From assembly GCA_963837655.1 (NCBI GenBank), contig CAWIOK010000006.1, positions 310,001 to 374,000 on the forward strand: a DNA stretch of 64,000 nt. The letters are read 5' to 3'. Positions 1 through 8,170 of this stretch are shown here, piece after piece (positions within the stretch are counted from its first letter, which is position 1; every line of letters begins with the position of its first letter). Source of the DNA: CAVVSD01 sp963837655 (GTDB lineage: Bacteria > Actinomycetota > Thermoleophilia > Solirubrobacterales > Solirubrobacteraceae). A model generated the notes under the pieces. The model had not been told where the DNA came from, searched no databases, and saw nothing but the letters and a program-made list of their open reading frames with translations. The translations under genes were made by a program, and so were the position numbers.

Positions 1-166
1 CCCTGCGGCCCAGCAGGCGCAGCGCACCGTCGACCTCTGGATGAACTCGCCGCCGCACCGCCAGACGCTCCTGACGCCCACCTTCAAGCGGATCGGCGTC
101 TCCCGCAAGGGCGGGAAGATGTTCGGCCGTCAGGGCGTGGCCTTCACGGCCGACCTGGCCGGCTGA
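1..166 (+). CDS. CAP/SCP-domain protein, C-terminal end (partial)
   Basis: The first 54 codons of the window are the end of a gene that begins upstream; the frame starts at base 2 and stops with TGA at 164-166. The translation contains W-M-N-S-P-P-H-R-Q, then an I-G-V strand and a final F-T-A-D-L-A-G. This matches the end of bacterial YkwD-like CAP (SCP/PR-1) domains, where W..S..HR..LL is followed by the closing strands. Such proteins are usually exported and of unknown enzymatic role. Neither the signal peptide nor the catalytic-like His/Glu of the first half is visible. The gene converges on the coiled-coil gene at 212-676. Confidence 0.7.
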   Translation, partial: PAAQQAQRTVDLWMNSPPHRQTLLTPTFKRIGVSRKGGKMFGRQGVAFTADLAG

Positions 167-185
167 CGCCGGACGAACGGAGAAC

Positions 186-216
186 CCTGATCCGGAGGCT
201 CTGCCGACGGATCAGG
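186..216. terminator. Possible bidirectional terminator hairpin
   Basis: A perfect 9-bp inverted repeat (CCTGATCCG at 186-194, CGGATCAGG at 208-216) encloses 13 bases that can add a short GGC/GCC stem. It sits between two convergent genes and includes the stop codon of the minus-strand gene. There is no U-tract on either side, so terminator function is inferred from position and symmetry only. Confidence 0.45.
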
Positions 217-676
217 CGACTTCGGCCGGTTCGTCCTTCCCCTGCAGGCGCTCGCGCCCGCGCTGGACGGCCGCGATGAACTTCGAGAGGTTCACCTCGA
301 GGGTGTTGAGGATCTCGTCGGCGTAGTCCTCGGCCCCGAGCCGGATCTCGCGCTCACGGGCCCGCGCGTCCTCGATGATGTCCTCGGCGGCGCGCTCGGC
401 CTGCTTGGTGACCTCTTCGTCGGAGACGAGCTGGTTCTGGCGCTCGCGCGCCTCCTTCACGATCCGCTCGGCCTCGCGCTTCGCTTCGGCGAGCATCTCC
501 TGACGCTCCTTGACGATCCACCGCGCCTGCTTGATCTCCTCGGGGATCGTCGCGCGCATCTGGTCGAGGAGATCGTAGATCTCCTCCTTGTCCACGCGGA
601 CCTGATCGGTCAGAGGGACCGGCTTGGCGTTGTGGACGAGGTCGTCCAGCTTGTCGATGAGGACCAGGACGTCCAT
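212..676 (-). CDS. DivIVA/SepIVA-like coiled-coil protein
   Basis: This 154-residue protein is highly charged, with no signal peptide or membrane segment. Residues about 40-130 are rich in A, E, R, K and Q in heptad-like spacing, predicting a long coiled coil. The N-terminal segment (MDVLVLIDKLDDLVHNAK) resembles the start of the actinobacterial DivIVA-domain protein family that includes mycobacterial SepIVA, which is linked to septation and envelope growth. It follows coaD after a 9-base gap on the same strand, a neighbourhood commonly seen in actinobacteria. Family assignment rests on start motif, composition and context. An F0F1 b-subunit-like coiled coil would look similar, so the exact role is uncertain. 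Confidence 0.7.
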   Translation of the reverse strand: MDVLVLIDKLDDLVHNAKPVPLTDQVRVDKEEIYDLLDQMRATIPEEIKQARWIVKERQEMLAEAKREAERIVKEARERQNQLVSDEEVTKQAERAAEDIIEDARAREREIRLGAEDYADEILNTLEVNLSKFIAAVQRGRERLQGKDEPAEVA

Positions 677-685
677 TGCAGTTCC

Positions 686-1192
686 TTACGTTCGTTCCCG
701 GGCGAGCTCTTCCTTCAAGCGCTCGGCCACACCCGACGGCACAAGGTCCTCGATCCGCCCTCCGAACGTCGCGAGCTCCTTGACGCCACTCGAGCTGAGG
801 AAACTGTACTGAGGGCTCGCCATCAGGTAGAGCGTGTCGATGTCCGGCGCCTGCCGGCGGTTGAGCTGGTTCATCTCCATCTCGTACTCGAAGTCCGAGA
901 TCGCCCGCAGTCCCTTCACGATGGCGCGGGCGCCGATGCGCTGCGCGAACTCGACGACGAGGACGTCGAACGGCTCGGCGCGCACGTTCTCCAGATGATC
1001 CGTGGCGTTCTCGATGAAGTGCAGTCGCTCGTCGATGTCGAAGAGCGTGCGGCCCTTGCGAATCGGGAGGTTCACGACCGCGACCACGACCTCGTCGAAC
1101 AGCTCGGACGTGCGGCTGATCACGTCGAGGTGCCCGAAGGTGATCGGGTCGTAGGAGCCTGGACAGACGGCGATGCGTGGATCAGGAGTCAT
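686..1192 (-). CDS. coaD: Phosphopantetheine adenylyltransferase
   Basis: This enzyme transfers AMP from ATP to 4'-phosphopantetheine, giving dephospho-CoA in the penultimate step of coenzyme A synthesis in the cytosol. The 168-residue length is typical. The nucleotidyltransferase signature is present near the start: PGSYDP followed by TFGH at residues 18-21, the (T/H)xGH motif. The KGLR segment lies at about 91-95 and the SSSGVKEL motif, which contacts ATP, near 135. The start codon at 1192 lies 11 bases inside the end of rsmD, so the two are probably translationally coupled. The order recG-rsmD-coaD is a common bacterial arrangement. Confidence 0.95.
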   Translation of the reverse strand: MTPDPRIAVCPGSYDPITFGHLDVISRTSELFDEVVVAVVNLPIRKGRTLFDIDERLHFIENATDHLENVRAEPFDVLVVEFAQRIGARAIVKGLRAISDFEYEMEMNQLNRRQAPDIDTLYLMASPQYSFLSSSGVKELATFGGRIEDLVPSGVAERLKEELARERT

Positions 1193-1718
1193 GGGTGTGG
1201 ATTCGGATCAGGGTGTCGCCGTAGCGGCGCTCGTCGGCGAGCGCCAGCTCGAGCTCGAGTGGCGCGCGGCGGTCGCTCTCGCTGACCACGCGCCCGCCGG
1301 GGGCGAGGACGGCGGGCATCAGGGCGGACAGGTCCGCTGCCCATCGCTCCGCTTGGCGGTATGGAGGGTCGAGGAAGATCAGATCGTAGGCGGAGCCACG
1401 GGCGTGTGCGTTGCGCAGTACCCGGAGGGCGTCGTCGCATACCACCTCTGCGACCACTTCCAGCGCCTGGAGATTGCTGCCGATCGCCTCGGTGGCGGCG
1501 CGCGAGACGTCGCAGAACAGGGCGCTGGCGGCCCCGCGCGACAGGGCCTCGATGCCCAGCGCGCCGGAGCCGGCGAAGAGATCGAGGACCCGCTCGCCGT
1601 CGAGGGGGCCGAGGATCGAGAACAGCGACTCGCGGACCCGGTCGGACGTGGGGCGCGTCTCGCGTCCGGGCGGCGCGACGAGCCGACGGCCGCCGTGCGT
1701 GCCCGCGATCACCCTCAT
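1182..1718 (-). CDS. rsmD: 16S rRNA (guanine966-N2)-methyltransferase
   Basis: This 178-residue protein methylates G966 of 16S rRNA using S-adenosylmethionine. It starts MRVIAGTHGGRRL, the classic RsmD N-terminus. The SAM-binding motif DLFAGSGALGIEALSRG lies at about residues 46-62, and the catalytic DPPY motif near 120. The ATG at 1718 overlaps the recG stop as ATGA. Upstream in-frame codons exist but belong to an antisense reading of recG and show no RsmD similarity, so this start is preferred. Confidence 0.93.
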   Translation of the reverse strand: MRVIAGTHGGRRLVAPPGRETRPTSDRVRESLFSILGPLDGERVLDLFAGSGALGIEALSRGAASALFCDVSRAATEAIGSNLQALEVVAEVVCDDALRVLRNAHARGSAYDLIFLDPPYRQAERWAADLSALMPAVLAPGGRVVSESDRRAPLELELALADERRYGDTLIRIHTHDS

Positions 1719-3784
1719 GCAGCGACCGGGCTGGTCTCGACGCGCAGCAGCGCATCGGCGAGCAGGGCGTACTCGGGCTCGCCGAGCCTCGGCAGGACGT
1801 CCGCCGCGCAGACGTGGGCGCGCTCCAGAAGGTCGGCATCCTCCGGAAGCCGGGCGACCTCGAAGCGCGCCATGCCGGACTGGCGTGTGCCCGTGAGCTC
1901 CCCCTCCCCGCGCAGCTCGAGGTCGATCTCGGCGAGCGCGAAGCCGTCGCTGTGCTGCGCGAGCGCCTGCAGGCGCCGCGACTCCTTGGGGCCGAACAGC
2001 AGGCACAGCGACGCATGCTCGCCGCGGCCCACCCGCCCGCGCAGCTGGTGCAGCTGGGAGATGCCGTAGCGCTCGGCGTCCTCGACGAGCATCACGGTGG
2101 CGTTGGGGACGTCGATCCCGACCTCGATCACCGTGGTGGCGACGAGGACGTCCGCCTTCCCACCGGCGAACCGCTCCATCGCCTCGGCCTTCTCGCGGGG
2201 ACGAAGCTGGCCGTGCAGCAGGACGAGCTCGAAGTCCTTCAGCTCGGTCTCGCGCAGCCGCTCGAACTCGACGGTCGCCGCGCGGGCCTGCAGCGCCTCG
2301 GACTCGCTCACCAGGGGGCAGACGACGAACGCCTGCCTGCCGGCCCGCAGCTCCTCGCGCAGGCGTTCGTAGGCCCGCTCGCGCTCGCGCTCCCCGGACG
2401 CGACGTGCGTCTCGATCGGCTGGCGCCCGCGCGGGAGGCCCCGCAGCGCGGTCACGTCGAGCGCGCCGAAGCTCGCCAGGCGCAGCGTCCGCGGGATCGG
2501 CGTCGCGGTCATGTGCAGGACGTGGGGGCCGAACCCGGCGGCTGCCTTGGCGTCCAGCGCGCTGCGCTGACGGACGCCGAAGCGGTGCTGCTCGTCGACA
2601 ACGGCGACGGCGAGATCGGCGAAGACGACGCTGTCCTCGATGAGCGCGTGCGTCCCGACGATGAGCGGCAGCTCGCCCGACGCGAGCTTGCCCAGCGTGT
2701 CGGCGCGCCGGCCGGCGGCGGTCGAGCCGGTGAGCAGCGCGGCGGGCACCAACGCGCCCGGCATGAGCGTCTGCAGGGTGGCGAAATGCTGCTCGGCCAG
2801 CGTCTCCGTCGGCGCCATGAGCGCAGCCTGGCGGCCGTGCTCGACCGCACGCAGCATCGCGTGCAGCGCCACGACCGTCTTGCCGGAGCCGACCTCGCCC
2901 ATGAGCAGCCGCTGCATCGGCCGGTCGAGTGCGAGGTCGGCGTCGATCTCGGCGATCGCCGCGAGCTGGTCGGGCGTCGGCTCGAACGGCAGGCGCTCGG
3001 TGAGCCACTCACGGCTGAGCGTCGGCGGGTCGGTCAGCGGCTCGGCGTGGGTGATCGCGCGCCGCTCGTCGCGCAGCCGGAGCTGGACCGCCTGGTCGAG
3101 GAGGAGCTCGTCGAAGGCGAGCCTGCGCCGCCCGGCCTCGTGGTCGCCGATGTGCGCAGCCGTGATCGCGTCGGCCACGCCGGGGAGACCCTCGCGGAGG
3201 CGTAGGCGGGCAGGGAGCATCTCTGTGGCCTCGTGCGCCGCCGCCAGGTGCTCACGGACGAGCGCCAGGATCTGCGTGGACGTGATGCCCTTCGTCGCGG
3301 GATAGGTCGCGGTCGTCTCGCCGATGGCCGTCACCGCCTCGGTCGGCGCGTGGTGGTTGACCCGGAACCGGCCCGGGGGCTGGTACTTGCCGGTGAGCAT
3401 GAGGCGCGTGCCGGGGCGATAGTGGCGCTCGAGCCACGGCTGGTTGAAGAACGTCGCCTCCATCACGCCCGTCGCGTCGGACACGGTCGCCACGACCAGT
3501 GGCTTCATGCCCCGTCGGCGAACCGGCCGCGAGCGGATCGAGCGGACCTCCACGAGGACAGTCGCCGTCTCGTCCTGCGCCAGCGTCGCGACCGTGCGCG
3601 CCTCGCCGGTGTCGCGCGGCAGGTGCCACAGCAGGTCGCGGACGGTCTCCAGGCCGAGCGCCTCGGCCGCCTCCGCGGCCTTGGGACCGCCGGGGACCGT
3701 CAGCGCCTCCCGGAGCCGTTCGGGGTGCGGGCGACGGACGGGGATGTCGTCGAGCGCGTCGTTGCTTGCGAAGTGGGTCGGCAT
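1715..3784 (-). CDS. recG: ATP-dependent DNA helicase RecG
   Basis: RecG is a double-strand DNA translocase that remodels stalled replication forks and Holliday junctions. The 689 residues show an N-terminal wedge/OB-fold region (about 60-160), then helicase motifs: Walker A GEVGSGKT at about residue 297-304, a Walker B/DEQH box (VVDEQHRFG) near 395, and motif VI QLRGRVGRG in the second RecA lobe. All core motifs look intact. The start at 3784 directly abuts the stop of the DAK-domain gene, with no spacer, and the end overlaps rsmD by four bases. Length is close to the family norm. Confidence 0.95.
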   Translation of the reverse strand: MPTHFASNDALDDIPVRRPHPERLREALTVPGGPKAAEAAEALGLETVRDLLWHLPRDTGEARTVATLAQDETATVLVEVRSIRSRPVRRRGMKPLVVATVSDATGVMEATFFNQPWLERHYRPGTRLMLTGKYQPPGRFRVNHHAPTEAVTAIGETTATYPATKGITSTQILALVREHLAAAHEATEMLPARLRLREGLPGVADAITAAHIGDHEAGRRRLAFDELLLDQAVQLRLRDERRAITHAEPLTDPPTLSREWLTERLPFEPTPDQLAAIAEIDADLALDRPMQRLLMGEVGSGKTVVALHAMLRAVEHGRQAALMAPTETLAEQHFATLQTLMPGALVPAALLTGSTAAGRRADTLGKLASGELPLIVGTHALIEDSVVFADLAVAVVDEQHRFGVRQRSALDAKAAAGFGPHVLHMTATPIPRTLRLASFGALDVTALRGLPRGRQPIETHVASGERERERAYERLREELRAGRQAFVVCPLVSESEALQARAATVEFERLRETELKDFELVLLHGQLRPREKAEAMERFAGGKADVLVATTVIEVGIDVPNATVMLVEDAERYGISQLHQLRGRVGRGEHASLCLLFGPKESRRLQALAQHSDGFALAEIDLELRGEGELTGTRQSGMARFEVARLPEDADLLERAHVCAADVLPRLGEPEYALLADALLRVETSPVAA

Positions 3785-4948
3785 CTACTCGGCCGCGATC
3801 AGCCACCACCATGGTGCCGGTGCGCCCGGCGTCACCTCGAGCTCCACGCCCGGCGGGACCAGGGCGCGGATCTCGTCGTCGCTCAGCGGCGCGTCCTCGC
3901 CCTTCAGGACGGTCAGCAGCTCGGTGCCGGGCGCCAGCGCCTCGATCGCGGGGCCGATCGCCCCCCCGGCGGGCACGGATGCCGTCCTGACGCGCGTGAT
4001 GGCGTCCAGGAGCGCCGCGGAGTTCTCCTGCGGGGTCCGCGCCGGATCGAACGCGATCGCGGCCACGAGGGCCGCCTGCGGCTCCGCAACGATGGTGACG
4101 GCGCCGCCGTCGAACGGTGCGAGGTCCTCCACCGCCCGCACCCCCATCGATCCGAGGAGCTCGCCGAAGCCGGGCGCGAGCGCGAACCCCGTCGTCGGCG
4201 GGCGCATGTCGCTGAGATCGATCTGCAGGACCTCGTCGAAGAGCGCGACGACGGCGTCCGGGTCGTCCGTGTGCACGTGGACGCGGGTCGCATCGCCGTC
4301 GCCGGCGATCATCACCGAGTCGCCGAGCTCGCGCACGCGGTCGGCGCGATCGCCGTCCCCGACCAGCAGGTTCGTGCACCAGCGGTACCGGGAGACCGTC
4401 AGGAGCTTCGGCGCCGGCATCGTCGGCTCGGGCTGCGGCTCCTCCCCACGCAGCGCCGCGAGCGCGCCGGCGAGCATGAGCGTGAGCGCGTAGCCACCGG
4501 AGTCCACGACCCCCGCCTCGCGCAGCGCTGGCAGCAGGGACGGGCCGCGACGCAGCGATTCGCGGCCTGCAAGGAGCGCGTGCTCCAGATCGCCGGCCGC
4601 GGCCATGTCGCGCGCCACGCTCAGCATGGTTCCCTCGACGGGCTCCGGCACGGACGCGTACGCGCGCCGCACCGCCTCGTCCGGTCCTCCGTCCACGAGC
4701 CCCGCCAGCAGCTGGGAGAGGATCACGCCGCTGTTGCCGCGTGCCCCCACCAGCGCGCCACGGGGCCCGCCTTCACGGAAGGCGCGCAGCGTGGCCAGCA
4801 TGTTGTCGCCCGTGTCGCCGTCGGCAACCGGGAAGACGTTGAGCTCGTTGACCTGGACCCTGTGTCGCTCGAGGTGCGCGATGGCACCGTCGAGCAGGGT
4901 GGTCAGACGGCCTTCGTGACCTTGCCGGCCTTCAGGCAGCGGGTGCAC
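3785..4948 (-). CDS. DAK2/DhaL-domain (FakA/YloV-like) protein
   Basis: The N-terminal half is a DhaL-type ATP-binding domain. N-E-L-N-V-F-P-V-A-D-G-D-T-G-D-N-M carries the Mg-binding aspartates, followed by GARGNSGVILSQ and DSGGYAL. Relatives include FakA/YloV, the kinase that phosphorylates fatty acids held by a FakB partner. At 387 residues it is well short of the roughly 530-560 typical of FakA, because the C-terminal DegV-like part is condensed. The ATG at 4948 lies 46 bases inside rpmB. The conserved domain only begins after the rpmB stop, so a later non-ATG start is possible. Position between rpmB and recG is conserved in many Gram-positive genomes. Substrate is not determinable here. 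Confidence 0.8.
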   Translation of the reverse strand: MHPLPEGRQGHEGRLTTLLDGAIAHLERHRVQVNELNVFPVADGDTGDNMLATLRAFREGGPRGALVGARGNSGVILSQLLAGLVDGGPDEAVRRAYASVPEPVEGTMLSVARDMAAAGDLEHALLAGRESLRRGPSLLPALREAGVVDSGGYALTLMLAGALAALRGEEPQPEPTMPAPKLLTVSRYRWCTNLLVGDGDRADRVRELGDSVMIAGDGDATRVHVHTDDPDAVVALFDEVLQIDLSDMRPPTTGFALAPGFGELLGSMGVRAVEDLAPFDGGAVTIVAEPQAALVAAIAFDPARTPQENSAALLDAITRVRTASVPAGGAIGPAIEALAPGTELLTVLKGEDAPLSDDEIRALVPPGVELEVTPGAPAPWWWLIAAE

Positions 4949-5094
4949 ACGTAGACGCGCCGCGGGGCGCCATCGACGAGCGCCCGCACCTTCTGGAGGT
5001 TCGGGTCGAAGCGCCGCTTGGTGGCGACCATCGAGTGGCTGCGGCTGTTACCGAAAGCCGGGCCCTTGCCGCAGGAGATACACACCTTTGCCAT
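4903..5094 (-). CDS. rpmB: 50S ribosomal protein L28
   Basis: This 63-residue basic protein matches L28 of the large ribosomal subunit (MAKVCISCGK at the start, then SHSMVATKRRF). It has two cysteine pairs, C-I-S-C at residues 5-8 and C-T-R-C at 50-53, so it is the zinc-binding C+ form rather than the cysteine-free paralogue seen in some actinobacteria. The ATG at 5094 faces the plus-strand dehydrogenase start at 5117 with only 22 bases between them. Its 3' end overlaps the annotated start of the DAK-domain gene. Confidence 0.95.
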   Translation of the reverse strand: MAKVCISCGKGPAFGNSRSHSMVATKRRFDPNLQKVRALVDGAPRRVYVCTRCLKAGKVTKAV

Positions 5095-5116
5095 AGCGAT
5101 CGGGCAGTGTAGCGGC

Positions 5117-6169
5117 ATGCCGAGACACGACATCGCGGTCATCCCCGGCGACGGGATCGGCCAGGAGGTGATGCCCGCCGCGCTGCGGGCGCTGGAGGCG
5201 CTCGGCGCCCGCCACGACATCACCTTCGTGTTCACGGAGCTCGACTGGGGTTGCGAGCGCCACGTGCGCGAGGGCAGCCTCATGCCCGATGACGGGCTTG
5301 AACGGCTCCGCGGCCACGACGCGATCCTCCTCGGCGCCGTCGGCGACCCCCGGGTGCCCGACCACCTGTCGCTGTGGGGCCTGCTCATCCCCATCCGCCG
5401 CACGTTCGACCAGTACGTCAACCTGCGCCCGGTCCGGATCTTCCCCGGCGTCCGCAGCCCGCTGGCCGACCCGCAGGGCATGGACATCGTCATCGTCCGC
5501 GAGAACGTCGAGGGCGAGTACTCCGAGGCAGGCGGCCGGGTCTACCGCGGCCATCCGCAGGAGATGGCGATCCAGGAGTCGGTCTTCACCCGGCGCGGGG
5601 TCACGCGCATCGCGGAGTACGCCTTCACGCTCGCGGAGGGACGCGGCCGCGTGCTGACGAGCGCCACGAAGTCCAACGGCATCATCCACACGCTGCCGTT
5701 CTGGGACGAGGTCGTCCGCGAGGTCGCGGCGCGCCACCCCGGTGTCCCGATGACCGAGGAGCACATCGACGCGCTGTGCGCCAAGGTCGTGCTGCAGCCC
5801 GGCCGCTTCGACGTCATCGTGGGCTCCAACCTCTTCGGTGACATCCTCTCCGACCTCACGGCCGGGGCCGCTGGCTCCATCGGCATCGCGCCGTCGGCGA
5901 ACCTCAACCCCGAGCGCGAGTTCCCGTCGATGTTCGAGCCGGTCCACGGCTCGGCGCCCGACATCGCGGGCCAGGGGATCGCCAACCCGGTCGGCATGCT
6001 GTGGTCCGCGCAGATGATGCTCGAGCATCTCGCCCACGCCGAGGCCGCCGCCGAGCTCATGGCCGCGATCGAGTCGTCGCTCGCCGCCGGCACCACGCGC
6101 ACGCAGGACCTCGGCGGGACCGCCGACACCGAGACGGCGGCCCGTGCGGTGCTAGACGCGCTCGGGTGA
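5117..6169 (+). CDS. D-malate/tartrate dehydrogenase-like decarboxylating dehydrogenase
   Basis: This 350-residue member of the isocitrate/isopropylmalate dehydrogenase family begins MPRHDIAVIPGDGIGQEV. Catalytic and metal-binding segments are present: ENVEGEYSE, the SATKSNGI lysine, and NLFGDILSD with its aspartates. The NAD-binding EPVHGSAPDIAGQGIANP segment is also intact. The substrate loop DHLSLWG-LLIPIRRTFDQY matches the tartrate/D-malate branch (TtuC/DmlA) rather than LeuB, which has a different loop. I therefore favour oxidative decarboxylation of D-malate or tartrate; isopropylmalate activity is the alternative. ATG at 5117 is chosen because the family alignment starts there; 5' extension would run into rpmB. 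Confidence 0.82.
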   Translation: MPRHDIAVIPGDGIGQEVMPAALRALEALGARHDITFVFTELDWGCERHVREGSLMPDDGLERLRGHDAILLGAVGDPRVPDHLSLWGLLIPIRRTFDQYVNLRPVRIFPGVRSPLADPQGMDIVIVRENVEGEYSEAGGRVYRGHPQEMAIQESVFTRRGVTRIAEYAFTLAEGRGRVLTSATKSNGIIHTLPFWDEVVREVAARHPGVPMTEEHIDALCAKVVLQPGRFDVIVGSNLFGDILSDLTAGAAGSIGIAPSANLNPEREFPSMFEPVHGSAPDIAGQGIANPVGMLWSAQMMLEHLAHAEAAAELMAAIESSLAAGTTRTQDLGGTADTETAARAVLDALG

Positions 6170-6496
6170 GCGGACGGGCTCGTGGGGCCGGCGGGTGGGA
6201 CGCGGGTGCGCGTCGCCGAGGCGGCCGGGCTCGCGGAACCGCACGTCGCTCGGCGCCGACGTGGGCAGCGGCAGGGCCAGCCCGGGGCCGGAGGGACGGG
6301 GGTCGGGCTCGCGGGGCTCGGGCGGCGGCGGGTCGGACCCGTCGTCGTTCCACCAGTCGCGCAGTCCACCGAAGCCACGGTCGCCCATGAGCGCCCAGAC
6401 GAGGCACGCGGCGCCGGCGACGTGCACCACGAAGGTGATCGCCAGTGCGGCGATCTGCGCCGGCTCACTCATCGCGAAGAACGTGCTCCCCGTCAC
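6152..6496 (-). CDS. Small single-pass membrane protein, unknown function
   Basis: This protein has up to 114 residues, starting at GTG 6496 or internally at ATG 6472. After MSEPAQIAAL comes one hydrophobic stretch (ITFVVHVAGAACLVWALM) predicted to span the membrane. The remainder is a hydrophilic tail rich in Pro, Arg and Asp (PPPPEPREPD). I do not recognise a family. It follows ribH by 7 bases on the same strand, so it may be the last gene of the riboflavin operon, but nothing ties it to flavins. Its 3' end overlaps the convergent dehydrogenase by 18 bases. Confidence 0.55.
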   Translation of the reverse strand: MTGSTFFAMSEPAQIAALAITFVVHVAGAACLVWALMGDRGFGGLRDWWNDDGSDPPPPEPREPDPRPSGPGLALPLPTSAPSDVRFREPGRLGDAHPRPTRRPHEPVRSPERV

Positions 6497-6503
6497 GATG
6501 TGA

Positions 6504-6926
6504 TCAGGCTACCGACTCCTGCAGTCTCACGAGCGCCACAACGGCCTCTGCGGCGTGCGCGCCGGAGTCGCGCTTGGCGCCCCCGGAACGCTCGATCGCC
6601 TGATCCATCGTGTCGACGGTCAGCACGCCGAACGAGCACGGGACCCCGGTCCGCAGCATCACGTCCATGATCCCCCGCGCGGACTCCTCGCAGACGATGT
6701 CGTAGTGCGACGTCTCCCCGCGGATGACGGCGCCCAGGCACGCGACGCCGGCGTAGCGGCCGGTCTTGGCGACCTCCTGCGCCGCGAAGGGCAGCTCGTA
6801 GGCGCCGGGGACGTCGAAGACGTCGACCGCCTCGGCCCCCTCCAGCTGGAAGACCCTCGTCGCGGAGGACACCAGGCGCTCGGCGAGGTCCTCGTAGAAG
6901 CGCCCGACGACGATGGCGTACCTCAC
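6504..6926 (-). CDS. ribH: 6,7-dimethyl-8-ribityllumazine synthase
   Basis: Lumazine synthase condenses 3,4-dihydroxy-2-butanone 4-phosphate with 5-amino-6-ribitylaminouracil. The 140 residues show the family landmarks: RF-Y-EDLAERL near the start, the V-P-G-A-Y-E-LP segment around residue 41, ACLGAVIRGET-SHYD with the catalytic histidine, and G-V-LTVDTM-QAIER. The GTG start at 6924-6926 overlaps the ribBA stop as GTGA, indicating coupled translation. Its partner substrate is made by the RibB half of the preceding gene, and its product goes to riboflavin synthase in the same operon. Confidence 0.95.
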   Translation of the reverse strand: MRYAIVVGRFYEDLAERLVSSATRVFQLEGAEAVDVFDVPGAYELPFAAQEVAKTGRYAGVACLGAVIRGETSHYDIVCEESARGIMDVMLRTGVPCSFGVLTVDTMDQAIERSGGAKRDSGAHAAEAVVALVRLQESVA

Positions 6927-8170
6927 GAGCCGTCGAGGTCCTCGTCGACGTTGAGGCCCTGGTGATGGAGCATGTGCCCCATCCGCAGCGCCTTGGTCCG
7001 CAGGTACTCCTCGTTGTGCGGGTTGGGCGTGTGCTCGATGGGCACCTGCTCGGTCACCGACAGGCCGTAGCCCTCGAGGCCGCGGATCTTCTTCGGGTTG
7101 TTCGTGAGCAGCCGCATCGACGACAGGCCAAGGTCGACGAGGATCTGCGCGCCGATGCCGTAGTCGCGCAGGTCGGCGGGCAGGCCGAGACGCAGGTTGG
7201 CGTCGACCGTGTCGAAGCCCTCCTCCTGCAGCTTGTACGCCTTCAGCTTGTTCAGCAGCCCGATCCCGCGGCCCTCCTGCGAGAGGTACAGCAGCACGCC
7301 GCGGCCCTCGGACTCGATCATCGCCAGCGCCGACTCGAGCTGCTCGCCGCAGTCGCAGCGCAGCGAGTGGAACACGTCGCCGGTGAGGCACTCGGAGTGC
7401 ACGCGGACGAGCACGTCGTCACCGCCGGCGACGTCGCCCTTGACCATCGCGACGTGGTGCTTGCCGTCGAGGATCTGCCGGTAGCCATAGACCTGGAAGT
7501 CACCGAACGCGGTGGGCATCGCGGCATCGACGACGCGCTCGACGAGCTTGTCGTAGCGACGCCGGTAGGCGATCAGGTCGGCGACCGTGATCATCTTCAG
7601 CCCGTGGCGCTCGCAGTACGTCGTGAGGTCGGGCACGCGCGCCATCGTCCCGTCGTCGAGCATCACCTCGCAGATGACGCCGGCGGGCGTCAGGCCCGCG
7701 AGCCGGGCGAGGTCGACGGACGCCTCGGTCTGTCCCGTGCGCTCCAGGACGCCGCCGGGCTTGGCCTTCAGCGGGAAGACGTGGCCGGGCTGCACGAGGT
7801 CGGCGGCCGTCGTCGCCGGGTCGACCGCGACCTTGATCGTGCGGGAGCGGTCGGCGGCCGAGATGCCGCTCTTGATGCCCTCGCGCGCCTCGATCGACAG
7901 CGTGAACGCGGTCCCGAAGCCCGACTCGTTGTGCATCGTCATGAGGTCGAGCCCGAGCTCGTCGGCGCGGGTCGTCTCCATCGCCAGGCAGATGAGCCCG
8001 CGGCCCTCGCGGGCCATGAAGTTGATGACCTCGGGCGTCGCGAACTGGGCGGCGATCGTGAGGTCGCCCTCGTTCTCGCGGTCCTCGTCGTCGCAGACGA
8101 CGACCATGCGGCCGGCCTTGATGTCGGCGATCGCGTCCTCGACTGCCGCGAACGGCGATGCGACCTTCAT
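6923..8170 (-). CDS. ribBA: Bifunctional DHBP synthase / GTP cyclohydrolase II
   Basis: This 415-residue fusion carries two riboflavin-pathway activities. The N-terminal half (about 1-205) is 3,4-dihydroxy-2-butanone-4-phosphate synthase, with DDEDRENEGDL and HVFPLKAKPGGVLERTGQTE. The C-terminal half is GTP cyclohydrolase II, with the zinc ligands in CLTGDVF-SLRCDCG and the YLSQEGRGIGL motif. Both active sites look complete. The ATG at 8170 overlaps the ribE stop as ATGA; upstream in-frame sequence is antisense to ribE and ribD and is not part of the gene. The four rib genes provide a full route from GTP and ribulose-5-phosphate to riboflavin, apart from the phosphatase. Confidence 0.96.
   Translation of the reverse strand: MKVASPFAAVEDAIADIKAGRMVVVCDDEDRENEGDLTIAAQFATPEVINFMAREGRGLICLAMETTRADELGLDLMTMHNESGFGTAFTLSIEAREGIKSGISAADRSRTIKVAVDPATTAADLVQPGHVFPLKAKPGGVLERTGQTEASVDLARLAGLTPAGVICEVMLDDGTMARVPDLTTYCERHGLKMITVADLIAYRRRYDKLVERVVDAAMPTAFGDFQVYGYRQILDGKHHVAMVKGDVAGGDDVLVRVHSECLTGDVFHSLRCDCGEQLESALAMIESEGRGVLLYLSQEGRGIGLLNKLKAYKLQEEGFDTVDANLRLGLPADLRDYGIGAQILVDLGLSSMRLLTNNPKKIRGLEGYGLSVTEQVPIEHTPNPHNEEYLRTKALRMGHMLHHQGLNVDEDLDGS

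Noticed and set aside
5117..6169. Annotation as 3-isopropylmalate dehydrogenase (leuB)
   Set aside because: The substrate loop (DHLSLWG, FDQYVNLRP) matches the D-malate/tartrate branch better, and no leucine genes are nearby.
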